Source: Pristionchus mayeri (lineage: Eukaryota > Nematoda > Chromadorea > Rhabditida > Neodiplogasteridae). From it: DNA of 64,000 nucleotides. A program made the translations under genes and the position numbers. Of this stretch, positions 24,433 to 37,726 are shown piece after piece (positions within the stretch are counted from its first letter, which is position 1; each line of letters opens with the position of its first letter). The notes under the pieces were generated by a model, which worked only from the letters and a program-made list of their open reading frames with translations, made no database searches and was not told the DNA's origin. The stretch is from NCBI GenBank assembly GCA_036245805.1, contig BTRK01000001.1, positions 33,862,758 through 33,926,757 of the forward strand, given 5' to 3'.

Positions 24433-26779
24433 TTTTGAAATGGTTTACAGTAATCTAATCGGTTCGGCGAGCACAATGACAAAATGATGCAGTCTAACCG
24501 GTTTTGCCTTCTGGCAGGTGCATCGGTACGCACAGTCATAATTAAATATCGAGAAATGAACAAAATCATCAAGCTGAGAGATGATAAACGTCTTTCTCGC
24601 ACTTTTGAGCGCCCTCGGGACTTTTTGGTCAAAATGAGTGTTCGAGAAACGATACCACGGTATCTTCATTCTCCACACTCCCTAGACCGGTCGATTCGCG
24701 AAAGTGAGTATAGAATGAAGAGAGCGTGATATAATTTCTCGAACTCTAGTTAAAATATGACGATCAAGTATCTCTATAAATTCGATATTGTCTCGGCTGA
24801 GACAGTATCCGCCGTCAGTAACTCTTACCTTAGTAGTCTAGACCATTTTACTGCGAAGTACAATGAAAAAGAATGAAAAAAAATCGAGCACAGTATACCG
24901 TATCCTTCAGCGAAATTCACATTTCTTACAGCTTTTTGACATGAGCAGAAAACACGGAAATTTAATTACTGATGAATGGCATAAGCCGTTGCTCAAAGCG
25001 AAAACACTTAATTGATCATACAATTTTATACAGAATTGATGACTGCAGACTTCTCGGAATTTCCCACAGTAATGTATAAAATGGACATACGCAGGTATAA
25101 TTTGATTAATTGTAACGCACTCGAAAAGCACACACTAATGCCTCAAAAGATACTACTGCTTTTCAGGCTTGTCTTTGAACTACAGGCATAACGACTTTAG
25201 CGTTGTAGTATCGTAAAAAGGCAAATTACTCAAATTCCAAGATATATCTTCGATATTTTCATCGCATGGCTTGATTTCTGATCATTGTGATGACAAATAT
25301 GCCAACTATTTAAATAACATGACATACATACAAATTGTCGAGATACAATAAGGAAGTAGCGCTCAATTTCGATAATATAATATTACGCCTATAACGAGAG
25401 ATTATAACTGAGGCTGGGAATGAAGGGAAAATCGGGAAATTGTCTATCACGAGTTTTGGGTTCCTCGAGCCTGACAGTCCCTCAAATCATTACATCATGT
25501 TCACGCCCATACAGTGTCGGAGATCGGTATATCCTCCTTTCGATACGGATATATCGTTTATCGCGCAAGATAAAGGAATTTAGTCATGATGTGAGTCAAT
25601 GGAGCTTGAAAAGTGAGTAGTTGTAACTCAGGGGGACACATTTCATTTATCTTACACGATAAACGAGGATACCGCAATGGGATAAGAAGGTGCTGACCCG
25701 AAAGGAAGAGCAAAATCGGACTTTCAGGGACTGGCAGGGCAATTTACCCAAACTGGTCAGAGCCACGCAACTTTCCATTCCATGGAATCTGAAATTCTAG
25801 CTCAATTCTCTCGTGAAAGACGTGATGTTGCATACACACACCACACACACTAGAAGGCATGCAATGACAGAGAGGGGAAGGCCCGCGGGGAATCACATGC
25901 GTCGTGCAAATAATAGAACCCTCAGCCTCATTTTGCACACGATGCCTCTCTGTTTGACTGAGCGTAAGGCCAGATTGGATGAACCCAATCTGACTGTAGT
26001 TTAGTGCGTACGAAAACAACTACAGATCTACTCTCGCACGATTAAAAGGAGCCAGATTGAGATTGCTTATATTTTATTGGCCACCGGAAAAGTGGTGACC
26101 CCGGGTCCCCCCCCCCAAAAAATTTGCCTCAAGAGAGGGGAGAGTAAATACCCGGTCCTTGAAGGCGACGGAGGAAATGACTTAAACCAATACAACGAAA
26201 TTTAAATGGAAACTTAAATAGAAAATGCAAACATCTGGATAAACCCCAATTAATCTCAACTTCACAATAAATATTCATGCGAAATTGGTCGTTCTCAAAC
26301 ACTTCAAAAAGGGGAGTAATTGGATTTGTAGGAGGAGAGATTTGAATCAAATGACCACAAACTCGCCGATGTAGTTAGTTTATGGTCGCATTGCCATTAC
26401 TAACGTTAAGTGTGCGCACATTTGTATCTTTATCGTATTTCGAAAATATCTAACTTTTCTTTCTTTTAAACTGCACGCTTTTCCATTACTAGGTTCAAAT
26501 TCCTGTAAAAAATACCATTACCTTATTTTCCAAAATATATTTTTCCTTCTCGTTACGAACATTATTGAATTTCTTCATGTTTCTCTTGACTCTGACCAGT
26601 TTTGCTTTACACTATAATTCCTTCCTTTTCATGCCTATACTTTTGCCTCCGCTGAGCAGCTCAGAGTAGAGGCAATTAGGTTCACTTCAAATGTAAACTG
26701 CGAAGCCAAATGCAATCCCCCTCGCACCACAGGTTGTGATTTTCTGAGAAATGTTTGTTGATAGTTTGATCTTTGTATG

Positions 26780-27215
26780 AGTGAAGGAGAAACTTTCGGG
26801 GAGGGGGGGGGGTGACAATTGGTAAAACGACAATTGGTAATCTCGTCACCGTTCACTTGCAATTTGGCGCGGCGACTTGGGAGTTGCTTCATTGTTACCA
26901 GTATGTGCTCCCCATAAATCTTGTTACCATTTTTTTGTATATATAAATCTTGTTACCAGGCGAACTTGAGTTTCACTGCAAATCAGCGTATCATGGAATG
27001 TCATGGAATGTGCATTTCCATGACCCTATACGCTGAAACTCATGATCGCCTGGTAACAAGACTAATATATGTAAATGTATGGGATCGCACACTGATTACA
27101 ATGAAACAACTCCCAAGTCGCTGCGCCAAATTGCAAGCGAACGGCGACGAGTTTACCTATTGTCGTTTTACCAATTGTCACCCCCCCCAAACTTTAGCCC
27201 ATTTTTTGTCGTAAT
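26780..27215. mobile_element. Foldback repeat upstream of SrtD
   Basis: Arms 26780-27000 and 27003-27215 pair through GGTGACAATTGGTAAAACGA, CGGCGACTTGGGAGTTGCTT, CTTGTTACCAGGCGA and TTTCAGCGTAT-type blocks and their complements, with almost no spacer. Poly-G and poly-C runs mark the outer ends. No coding potential. Confidence 0.65.
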
Positions 27216-27347
27216 GTTGCCAATAGTTGTGATAAATCGTGTAGCCAGTTTGATATATTTACAATTATCGAGTACTAATATAGATCATAATAAACGATAC
27301 TCATCGTTTTCATAGATGCCTATTGATGACCGTGTATCGACACACTT

Positions 27348-29069
27348 ATGATAGCCCAGTTGCTCCCGATCTGGTCGTGGGCATCCATGGCGGAATACAA
27401 TTGCAGGTAGGTATTAGAGTTCGAAAAAGTGAATTCACCGTTTTAGCATTTTCCACACTCTCAACACCAGCATGAAACGATCGAACTAGACTAGGAATGA
27501 ATGCAATAGGGTGATGAATGACCCAAGAATGAACTCATCTCGTTGCAATTATTTACAATAAACATTTTTGTTTTACTAAAATGTACATCTTTGTAGTAGC
27601 GTGCGACCGATCGGTGCTGAATGGACAACGGCAACTGGCGAACAGCATCTGATCTACGGCTATGCGTCCATCTTCGGAGGGGTGCTGAGCGAGGTGAAAT
27701 AACATTATTTTTTTAAAATCACATCTTACAGCTGGCTTACATACCGTGCGTATACGCATGTTTCTTGGAGAGACGGAAAGCGTGTTATCGGGTTGGACTG
27801 TTATTGTTTTTGTTATTGTCTTATTTGTAAATTGTAATAATTTAAATTAAAGATTATGCTCTGGTTATCGTTTATCGACATAATCGCGATCGCATGCGTT
27901 TGGATCATTTTCGGCTTTCTACTCATTGAAGGCGCAGTTTTCTGCTCACATCCCTGGTTAACTTGGATCGTTGGCTGCGTCGGACTGGGTACGGTGTCAT
28001 CGTGGTGTAGCCCATTGTGTGCATATTATAGGCACGTGGTGCGGAGCGTGCATCGGCTGTCTGCTACTTGTAATCTATCGAATTTTTGAGCTGATGAATA
28101 TGAGTATTAGATTCGGGGTAGTACTTAAAACAACGCTCTCTGTATTTTTTCAAGCCAGGCTCATACTAACATGCTGATATGTCTATGTTCTTGTTATGGA
28201 ATGTACATAACTTTATTCACGCCACCTCTTTTGGTGGACTCGATGCTAATTGGGATGTTCTACGACCCATTCATTGGTGATATTCCATCGGAAATAGTAA
28301 GCTAATGAAATTTGATAAAAACTCAAAAACCATTTTCAGTACGTAAATTGGCCTCACACGGCGAATAATTTGCTCATCGTTTCGAGCTCTGTTGTGCTGT
28401 ACATTATTCTGATAATTTTACTGAAAACAAAGCAGGTTAGTTTGTTCAAGTTGAATTTTAAAATACAAAATCTTAAATATATTCGAGTTGTTAAAGGGAG
28501 CAATGTCTTCAGAAGCTAGTCGCATCCAACTCTCATACAATGGGGCAGTTAGTCATTTTGCTATTTTTTATCGCATTAATATGTTTACGAATTTACCCTA
28601 ATGAAACGTGGATATACTACTGCAATCAAAGAACACTGCATGTGAAACGTCATCACTTTGAATTTTCATAAAATAAAACTTGAAAATAAATAAAACACAA
28701 CTTCTTCAGGTGTTCGTTCAAGTCTCTCTTATATGTGTTATCAACGCTCTTTCTTCATTGATGTAGGTGCCATTAGCATTTGAATAGTGTTTAAATAACC
28801 CAGGTACCTCTGCATTAACTTTTTTGACACTTCGCCAGCAACGAATGTATTTGGACACATTTGCTGGCAGCTTTCACATGGGAGTCATTCATATATTTAT
28901 TTTCTCATAACAAATAATTGACAACATTTTCAGGGGCTCCGCCTTTCATATACCTGCTTCTCAACCGGACTGTTAAGAAACACATAAAGCTAGTAGTTTT
29001 TTGAGATCAATTGAAGAGAAAAATAAATTGCAGAAACTTGTACCAAACATCGAGGAAAGCATGTCTTGA
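27348..29069 (+). CDS. SrtD: Srt-type serpentine chemoreceptor, intact, compact introns
   Basis: Twelve exons: 27348-27406, 27597-27693, 27732-27791, 27853-27988, 28032-28117, 28159-28296, 28340-28435, 28497-28547, 28710-28762, 28804-28883, 28934-28992, 29034-29069. They total 951 nt (316 aa) and all phases close. It carries the same Srt landmarks as SrtA and no inserted transposons, so it is the best template for the family in this window. ATG 27348 follows an in-frame TGA, fixing the start. The last exon reads KLVPNIEESMS and then stops, matching the R/N-x-I-E pattern of the other copies. Exon 10 is 3 nt longer than in its relatives because the usual donor GT reads GG; the next GT (28884-28885) keeps the frame by adding one codon. 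It converges tail-to-tail with SrhH. Confidence 0.93.
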
Positions 29070-29652
29070 GAACAGGATTATTTCCGTTTCCAGTGCCAGG
29101 ATTTCGACAGTTTGAGTTATTTACATTTCACATCCACTAATATATATATATATTTTTGTTTTTAGTACTATCAGAATTAGTCAAGTGGTCTCAATTTTGA
29201 CTGTCACACTGTGCTTTTCTAAATTGACGTGTATTTTGCAGTTAGGTAATAATTGTTGTTTTCATTAACAATTGTAAAACATTTCTATGCAAATTTAATA
29301 ATTGTTAGCTCAACACTAGCAGATAGATCAATTTAGTCAACCATTCCATTCGGCGGTTGACTAGATTTGTACTTCCAGGATAGTAAACGACGGATATGGA
29401 GTATCTTGTTCGAGATATATCCTTCTTATTAGAAATCTCGCCGCGATATGGAATGATTATGAGTTTTGAACATGAAATATTGAATGTAATTGCCCCGTCT
29501 GCTTCCTTCTACCCAATTACATTGTGGAAATTTCAAGGAGTACCCCCAACGAACGCAAATTAGTACTGTTATGTCGAAAAATCTTTTATCTATAATTTTT
29601 CATATACAAATAAGTAAGGGCGTAAAAAAGTTGTGAGTTGTTCAATGTATAA

Positions 29653-32600
29653 CTAATTCCTTCTTACGTGTAGATATGAGAGTTGGACAGTTACGGGACA
29701 ATGCGCTGTTGTTGATTGGGGCGGACAAGCATTTGACACGCGATCGTTTTGTACCGAGAAGTTTTGAACCGTTGATATAGTGGTAAATTTCAAGAAGTAT
29801 CGGACAATGGCTCTTCGATAGGTGGGCATGATGAAAAGTAGAACGAGATTGTGCACGATTGGATGGAGAGTGAAAATGAAGAGGATCCTTACGATGAAAA
29901 CTGAAATTTCAAATAACGAAATATGAAATTTTAAAAAAAAGACATACGGTAGGGAAACAGTTTAAATTCTGCTTGAATGAAACCCATGAGTACAGGGAGC
30001 ACTATGAAGAGTACGAGCACATTCAGCTGCAATAAACTTGTGTTCAATAGGGTTGGCAATTCGGATCAAAATTGCGAAATCGTAATTCCTCCCCATCGTA
30101 TATTGCTAAATTTGAGGAGGGGAGGATTGCGGTATCGAAATTCTGCACCGAATAGCCAACCCTAATGAGCAAGTGCGAATAATATTATAGTTGCTCAAAT
30201 GAGAGATAGGAAAGAACAAATCAAAGATTCCTTAATGCCGATTGTACTGAATGAGAAATTACCTGTGCGAAAAGTCGCATCAATGACTGTCTAATGACAA
30301 CTTTAGTTTGGTCACTTTTTCCAATCTGAAAATGCCTTAACATAGTTCATACCGAAACATATTATATTATGAATCGGGAGAAACTCGAGATCTTTGGGCC
30401 ATGCCGGGACGTGGAAATTTATGTTCATCAATCGGGCCGAAAACAATCTGAATGGTACTTCGAAAAGTTCTCTTTCAAATGGCGTTGGCCGTTTTACGAA
30501 GAAAATTTTTTTCTCGACGTAGCACGTCTTCGAAGTGGGCGGAGTCACACTTTTTTCTGAAAACACCGAACTTTGGAGCTGTTTTTCGGAACTTTGCAAT
30601 AAAGATATGAAAAAATAGTCAACATATGAAAGAAAGAGAATTGTTCAAGGAACATTTTTCTTTCTTTGGATGGGTCTGAAACGCTAATTTGAAGCCAGGG
30701 GGTCCGATTTGGCGAAAAATTTTGTTCTACATTACATCCAATACATTTCACTGAATCTTTCGCTGAATGGACGCCACATACCGGGTATTTTGCACCTTCC
30801 CAGTTTTTAGTTCATAATTTCTACATTTCGAAGCTATGAGTGAATGCACACGAAAATAATGTGTTTCTGGTATGGAAATATGTTTCTACAGTGTATTGAT
30901 TCAATTCTGACGCTAAATGACCCTATAGCGATATAGGAAAGATTCCGTCTATACCCGGCCCATTAGCCGGGTAGTACTTAAACAAGAGCAACATTATTAC
31001 GCATAGCTTCCAGACCTTCATTTTTTGACATGAAAGAGTACTTATAGGGACCTATCGATTGAGCATGAAATCCCAAAACCTTTTTGGTATTTCGTGATTC
31101 ACAGAATTTTTCGCCAAATCGGACCCCTGGCTTCAAATTAGCGTTTCAGACCCATCAAAAGAAAGCAAAATGTTCCTCGAATAATCCTCTTTCTTTCATA
31201 TGTTGACTATTTTTTCATATCTTTATCGCAAAGTTCCGAAAAACAGCTCCAAAGTTCGGTGTTTTCAGTAAAAAGTGTGACTCCGCCCACTTCGAAGACG
31301 CACCACGTCGTGAAAAAAATTTTCTTCGGAATACGGCCAACGCCATTTGAAAGAGCACGTTTCGAAGTACCATTCACGTTGTTTTCGGCCCGATTGATGA
31401 TCATGAATTTTCACGTCCCGGCCTATCTCGAGTCTCTCCCGATTCCTCTCTTATGTAGAACTTGTAGAACAGCAATAAAACCTCTTTGCTGAGTACGTAT
31501 AGCATGTGCCAGAACGGTGCCATCACAATAACAGGTATTAAGGACAAGCACTAAAATTAGAAATCGTCTAACTGTGTTATATTGTTCAATTTACTTATTT
31601 TGACCGTATTCTTTTCAAAACAGCTTTGATGAATACTTGCAGTACATTTAATAAGAAACAAGTAATTTCGTTGTACACGGAAGTCGGCTTACCACAATGG
31701 CAATCCAAATAAGTGTGTGTACCGAAGTACTTTCGGGAAATCTGCAATACATGCCTCTCGAGCGCACCCAAGCGAGCTTATAATTGCTCTGCAATTTGAA
31801 AAAAAATATTATATGCATTCCAATTTTTGTGACAGAAAACGACTCTTTATGAATTCGATAAGACTCGTTAGTATCAGAGAACTCTCTTCTGTATAATAAA
31901 CGACTGGATAATTGCTGAGTAAACCTGGCGAATGAGTATGTCCGATTCTGCAGGATCGCATGGGTAGAACATTGCATAGATTGAGGGAGTGGCAAATGGA
32001 GTGGCAGCTATGGTAACAACAACGTTTACGGACCTCTTGAAATAAATATTCATCATGCAAAATCTTGCATTTCCTAGTGTGATTCTATAAATAATATCAG
32101 AAAGCACAATCTCCAAAGCTATAATCACCCTGCTCAGCTTCAGCCAATGTGTTTCCGGCATCATGGTTTGATGTCTGATCAGAATGCATAACAATATGGA
32201 AACAATGAGTGAGGTCATGAGTAACGTCAACAATCCCTGGAAAACATTTACAATCAATGGTACAAACAAATTCTTGAATGCATGACGTCTTGATATTCCC
32301 AAGGCATGTACAATATGCAATCATCACTACGCAAAGATTGTGTGATTTTTTCCTAGCACAAGCCTTCACTGTCCTATTTGTTTGTTACTGGCTGTACCAT
32401 GGACACGGAAACCGGGGCGATCCTGCAGATAAGTCCTTTGCAATACATGAGCCATTCTTCACAGACAAATATCGGTTCGAACAATATCGTAATGTGCACA
32501 TCAACAGCTATTACGCAAATCTGAAATGTTCACGATCATTACGAGAACTTGCAATTTCAGACAATCATCGCATTGCTCCAAACGCTCACTCGACTGGAAG

Positions 32601-32862
32601 TTTTTGTATTGCACCTTCCTTCAATCTTGAGAATTTTTGGCTGTGACAATTATCCAATTTTGAATTCAAAAAATATTACCTGAATGAAAACAAGATGCTT
32701 TTTAATCTGCGCTTGCTGAGGTGGCGTTTCATGTAGGAGACAGAAGAGGGTTGGAATGTGAATAATACAGGAGACATAGAAGATGGCAGTTTGAATGAAC
32801 AGATACAATTGCTCCATTTCAAGAGGCAGGAAGATGCTGGTATCCTTCGTTGAATCGTCCAT
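29653..32862 (-). CDS. SrhH: Srh-like (Str-superfamily) serpentine receptor, intact
   Basis: Nine minus-strand exons: 32680-32862, 32398-32520, 32129-32236, 31925-32035, 31693-31788, 31482-31550, 30263-30325, 29948-30026, 29653-29900. The sum is 1,080 nt (359 aa) and closes in phase. TM1-2 reads FIQTAIFYVSCIIHIPTLFC then ETPPQQAQIKKHL, the TP/ikk junction typical of Srh/Sri receptors. TM3 has D-V-HITILFEPIF; ICL2/TM4 has ILIRHQTMM; then IYAMFYPCDPAESD, IRQSLMRLFAQ, NVLVLFIVLPVLMG; TM7 is LHPIVHNLVLLFIMP followed by TYRRAIVR. Srh versus Sri is uncertain; Str superfamily is secure. Intron 6 contains a 1.1-kb foldback element. Every exon has a counterpart in SrhI. Confidence 0.88.
30371..31450. 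mobile_element. Foldback element FB-TTAT, copy 1 (SrhH intron 6)
   Basis: The right terminus, read inward, begins GAGAGGAATCGGGAGAGACT; the left is the same with about 5 nt missing. TTAT flanks both sides (30367-30370, 31451-31454). Arms of about 360 bp hold AATCGGGCCGAAAACAA and CTTCGAAGTGGGCGGAGTCA and their complements, around a unique loop of about 370 bp. Its ends match the larger element at 40067-42060. Confidence 0.8.
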
Positions 32863-33739
32863 TCCTCTCAATGATTACTGAAAATATATCTTTGTCGCAC
32901 ACGAGTAAAATGAGGGCAAGTTTGTAAGCAGTGTTAATGATAGTTGTTGAATTGGCGAACGAAGAGTTTTAAAATTTGAGCAAAATAACGTGTTTCATGC
33001 TATGCGGAAAGGGGAGAGGTGCTAGATAGACAAATATAGTCGAATCTAGTCTATACAATATTTAGAATAGACATGAACTGTATTGTGAGAACAACACGCG
33101 AGGTTTGTATCATACAGAATAAGGAGGAAGTGAATGATATCTCAACTGAAGGGCAGCCTCTTATTTGCCTCAAACGAAGACGCTAGATACGATTATCATG
33201 ATGTTATTTTTTAAAACTGCAAGAAGCGAACGAAAAAAGTCAAAACGTAGGCGAATATATTAAATGGCAGCATAAAACTGAAAAACAAAATTGTGAATTG
33301 TGATCAACAAGAAAAATGATCAGGCGGACAATGCCTAGCTGAATGAATGGTGAGTATTATGAATGGATAATAGCGGATTAGGGAACAGGGAAGAAGGTTT
33401 TGGAGTTACAGTATTCTAAACAGTTCACTAAGCAGCGAAATTGGCACATATATCGAGTCGTTGGTGGAATTTGGGATAATATATATGTGCATAATAAGGC
33501 GCACCATAACTCGAAGAGAGAGAGGGTTAGCTGGGATAATTTGCTCGATCGTGCAGCATAGTAGCATAACCAGAACGTATTGTATAATTTCTCAGAGAGA
33601 GAAAAATATCGATATATTTGTAGGTACAAATATTTGTACATATTATTCATAACAAGATGTATGTTTTCATACACATAATGGTTACGTAAGTGTTTTGAGG
33701 TATATGTGACCCACAAACGGTCGGAATTATGGCATACAC

Positions 33740-34240
33740 ATGCTAACACGCGTCTTCTGGGAGATCACAGGTGGGGTTTGACAAAATGTTCAACGTGGTC
33801 CAATCTCCACAAAGTTTTCAAGGATGATACATCTAAGGTCCACCAACGTTTATGTAACATTTTGGAGCCGGAAATTGAAAAGTGCCTAAAAGCCGGCTCT
33901 GGATATTTTGAAAATTCAAAAATTCATAAAATGCTTCAAAGTTGAGTAAAAAGGTCGCTGAAAAAAACAGAAAGAATCCGTTCGACGAGTAGAATAACTT
34001 TTCTGTTGACATTTGTTGTGTGGGTAAAACAAGAAAATATGAAAAGTTAAAAAAATCATTCGAATTTTCCAGAGCCGGCTTTTAGGCACTTTTCAATTCC
34101 CGGCTCCAAAATGTTACATAAACGTTGGTGGGCCTCAGATGTATCATCCATGAAAACTTTGTGGAGATTGGACCACGTTGAACATTTTGTCAAACAGTGG
34201 GCTAGGATTCATGCAATCTCTCAGAAGACGTGTGCTAAAA
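33740..34240. mobile_element. Foldback element with CCTAAAAGCCGGCTC module
   Basis: Arms 33740-33905 and 34075-34240 pair through GCTAACACGCGTCTTCTG, CAAAATGTTCAACGTGGTCC, CACCAACGTTTATGTAACAT and TGCCTAAAAGCCGGCTCTG and their complements. The inner TAAAAGCCGGCTC module and following TTCAAAAATTC stretch recur in the 45443-46883 element. Confidence 0.7.
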
Positions 34241-34753
34241 TATAAGTCGATGTCGTTAGCCATCAGCGTATGTTGGGTACACCAAAACCTAATCCATCTA
34301 GTAGAAGCGTTTTAAAGTGGGTCGTTCCGGGGCTCGTTCGAACGGAGAGCTAAATTGGGTTACGTGAGGCCAATCAAATAATCGCGAACTAACTGCGAAT
34401 CGGGAAGTTTATGGTCGCATTTAAATCACATCAACTTTGAGCAATATAATACCCTCTACCAACGGAACATATCGGCAAGAATTTCACCCGAGAACTTCTC
34501 CCTTCCCTTCCATATCTATCTTTTTTTCATTTTATCTCCCTGAGCAATTAGGCGAGCATTGACAATTAGGTTCACTTCAAATGTAAACAGCGGAGCTTAG
34601 CCGGCTAAAGTATTTTCGCTCAGGCCACAGGTTCGGAGTTTCTGGGGAATTTTTTCGTCGTTTCATCTTCGTCTTTCATAAGAGGTACGAGCAAGTTTCA
34701 GCTAATCAATATCCACCAACAATATCCACTGGTTGTCAGCATTTTGAGACATC

Positions 34754-35008
34754 TATTAAAGGAGGAGTAAATGCAAACGCACGCTCGGTTGGAACATGTT
34801 TCACCTAGGGACGCACTCTCTGCAAGTCGCGTGCTATCTCGCCCCTTTCCCTGAGCTTTCCCTGATCTGGCTCCCAGCCAACTAGCTATAACTCTGTTCG
34901 GAATGGAGATATCAATGTGAAAATTTCGGAGCTTCTTATCGTTGTGGAGCTTTTGGCAGTGCATATGATAGCTTCAAAAAATTAATTTTGAGTTTACTCC
35001 TCCTTTAA
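34754..35008. mobile_element. Short MITE with TAAAGGAGGAGTAAA ends
   Basis: Terminal inverted repeats TAAAGGAGGAGTAAA and TTTACTCCTCCTTTA enclose about 225 bp of unique sequence, flanked by T/A-rich DNA. No coding potential. Confidence 0.6.
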
Positions 35009-35075
35009 TGTTATTGCACATCAGATGATGTCATGATCCGCAATGTCATTTTCAAGGAAGCCTAACGAGGCCTCT

Positions 35076-37191
35076 ATGAACCCCAGTTTCTGCCGATTTG
35101 GTCGTGGACCTCCATGAGGGAATACAATTGCAGGTATGTGCACGTTTATCGCATACGGGAAAAGTGTTGTCCACGTGTCTTGTGTGGGAATGCATAGAAG
35201 GAAGAGGATTAAGACTAGCATGATTTCAAATTCGTACCTTCTCTGGCTTCTTCAAACCAGTGGCTAACCATTATCCTGACCAGTGGGTGGGCCTACTGTT
35301 CAGGGTACTGGTTAACCACTGGTTGGCTACTGGTCACTGGTCAGCTTACTAGTGGCTAGCCACTGGTCAGGGTACGCAAACCCGGTCCATACTGACTGTG
35401 TCAACCACTGGTTGAAGGACATCAGAGTTTGTCGTAGAATAATTCGAATATCCGCCTCTTCATTACACTCTTTCGCCGATCGGCCGGCAGAAAGAGGGTG
35501 TTGCAAATTTTAAAAAAGCAATCAGATTTTCGAATTATACTTTGTGAATCAAATTGTTCTGTACCACAAATCACAATATACTATTAGCATTTCGTTGAGC
35601 TTTCGACCGTAGCTAAAATATAATATATTGTAGTCGTGTGCGGCCAATCGGCGCGGAATGGACTGATGCTGCCGGCGAACCGCATCCCATCTACGGCTAT
35701 GCATCCATCGTGGTGGGAGTGTTGTGCGAGGTTTTGGTTTTATTTGTCGTACATTATAGGCGTTCTTGATTAGTGTGGAATGGATGCACTGAAAATGGGA
35801 AAATGTATTCGCCTGGACTCATATTCATCGTTCATTTCTTCATCAAGCGCGGAATGTGAGAGAACAAAGGGGGTTAGAGCGAACGATAGAACGCAAGAGA
35901 GTGGTGCAATCATCTCACTAATGTTTTGGAATGAATCTTGATTGCAGCTTGCATACATTCCGTGCGTTTACGCATTCTTCATAGAGAGACGGAAATCATG
36001 TTATCGGGTATGTTTTTTAATTCCAAAATCGTAGTAATAGTTGTCATTGAAGATAATGTTGTGGCTGTCATAAATCGACCTAATAGCCATAATGTGCGTT
36101 TGAATCTTGTTCGGCATTCTCCTAATCGAAGGCGCCGTTTTCTGCTCTCGTCCTTGGTTCATCTGGCTCGTTGGTTGTGTCGCCCTGGGTATGTCAAATC
36201 TAATGATGATGTATGGCTTGTGTTGATACTGTAGGCTCGTGGTGCGGCGCGTGCGTTGGCTGTCTGCTGCTTGTGATTTATCGGATTTTTGAAATATTGA
36301 ATATGAGCATGCGCTTCGAGGTAAAACTTACAATTCAATATACGGCACAAACGGTCCACTCCAGGCTCATGTCGACATGATGATATGCGTATGTTCTTAC
36401 TATGCAATGTTCATCACGTGTTTTACTCCTCCAGTTCTTGTTGATTCGAAGTAAAATGGAATGTTTTACGACCCATTCATACGCGATACTCAAACGAAAA
36501 TAGTAAGTGGATTAAATGTAATACACGTAAAACCCGAACTCAGTACGTAAATTGGATATTCACGGCGAACAATTTGCTTATAGTTTCGATCTCAATTGTG
36601 TTATACATTATTTTGATCATTTTGCTGAGAACGAAACAGGTCAGTGTTAAATATCGATTAATCTTACTTTCGAGTACTTAAAGGGAGCGATGTCTTCAGT
36701 CAAAAGTAGCGCCCGACTCTCATATAATGGAGCAGTATGTATCTTTATTGGGTTTTTTAATGAATACATAAGCAACGATTCTGATAAGTCCCAAGCGATT
36801 GGCTCTAATGGTAAAATAACCGATACCACAGCTTAAGGTGTTCCTTCAAGTTTCACTCATCTGTGTGCTTAACGCCCTCTCCACATTGATGTAGGTTTTC
36901 AAATAATTCGTATTCTAATTAACGCTGAAACTCCAGGTATCTTTACACTAATTTAATTGACGCATCGTTGACTATAAACCTGTTCGGTCACCTAAGTTGG
37001 CAGCTCTCTCACGGTACGTATTGAATAGAAATAAAATACGTTATGTTTAGGTGCACCGCCTTTCATATATCTGCTCCTAAACGGTACTGTCAAGAAACAC
37101 ATAAAGCGAGTTATATTATTTGCACCATTTTCGCTAAATTTAATTGCAAATAGCATTTCAGAAATTTTTTTCGAACATTTGGCAACACTAA
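35076..37191 (+). pseudogene. SrtE: Srt-type receptor pseudogene, several disabling changes
   Basis: Exon positions: 35076-35133, 35634-35730, 35948-36007, 36053-36188, 36235-36320, 36365-36502, 36544-36639, 36684-36734, 36838-36890, 36937-37013, 37051-37109, 37162-37191. Splice sites and lengths match SrtD, its closest relative here (shared GAEWT in exon 2 and VF-x-QVSLICV in exon 9). Lesions: one C is missing after the ATG (35076), shifting exon 1; exon 4 has TAA and TGA where relatives have F-x-D and W codons; exon 6 has TAA after VDSK. The remaining frame is Srt throughout (GSWCGACVGC, SWQLSH, APPFIYLLLNGTV). Retained splice sites indicate loss of function was fairly recent. It converges on SrhI as SrtD does on SrhH. 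Confidence 0.92.
35255..35395. repeat. Degenerate tandem repeat of CCACTGGTCA-like units (SrtE intron 1)
   Basis: About a dozen imperfect copies of ACTGGT(T/C)A, CCACTGG or TGGTTAACCACTGG are packed in 140 bp, mixing direct and inverted copies because ACTGG/CCAGT is near-palindromic. Purely intronic. Confidence 0.6.
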
Positions 37192-37726
37192 TTAGGAAGA
37201 TGGCATACATTATTTTAGTAAGTTATCACTAATCCCTTCTCGTCTGCGCAGGGGCCGGAGGACATTTAGTATGGTACGATGTGCTTCCGTTATTTTGAAA
37301 ATGTACTTAATACCCCATGACTTGCTGACTATAACATCATTCCAGTTCTATTTTCACAGCATCACGCAGCCCATTTATTTATCTTTTCAACAATTCACTA
37401 CACTGGACTACACTGTGATGATCATGTACATATTTTCAACTTATTTTTCAACAATGCACACGTGACATGCCTCGTTTCTATGTATCGTGAGAACATAAAT
37501 AACCGAGAGCGAAGATATTATATTCTGAGACTTCGATTCATTCGAGACTCGTCTGTAGTTTTGGATGGATGAAGCCTACGATATTTGTGCTTATCTTAAT
37601 CAAAAGGTCGAAATATGGCGTAGAATGAAAAATTTTAAATAATCCAACGTATGCGAACTAGTGAATTATATCGAGAGCTCATGCTACGAATGAACCTATG
37701 TGAATATACAAATTGCAGATACTACT

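Larger units (their letters stand above)
21936..27347. other. SreF-SrtD intergenic region (5.4 kb), repeats but no gene
   Basis: No multi-exon receptor could be assembled on either strand. It contains a SINE-like repeat (23316-23515), a 3' RTE fragment (23889-24199), two palindromic MITEs, a foldback element (26780-27215), and the dispersed block around 26660-26790 that recurs near 34550-34690. A 97-codon frame at 22684-22977 has no recognised motif. Confidence 0.5.
32863..35075. other. SrhH-SrtE spacer
   Basis: No gene was recognised. It contains a foldback element (33740-34240), a dispersed repeat block (34550-34690, similar to 26660-26790) and a MITE with TAAAGGAGGAGTAAA ends (34754-35008). 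The open frames at 33378-33749 have no motif. Confidence 0.45.

Noticed and set aside
33378..33749. 123-codon minus-strand open frame
   Set aside because: Cys/Tyr-rich AT-driven sequence without motif; it overlaps the start of a foldback element.
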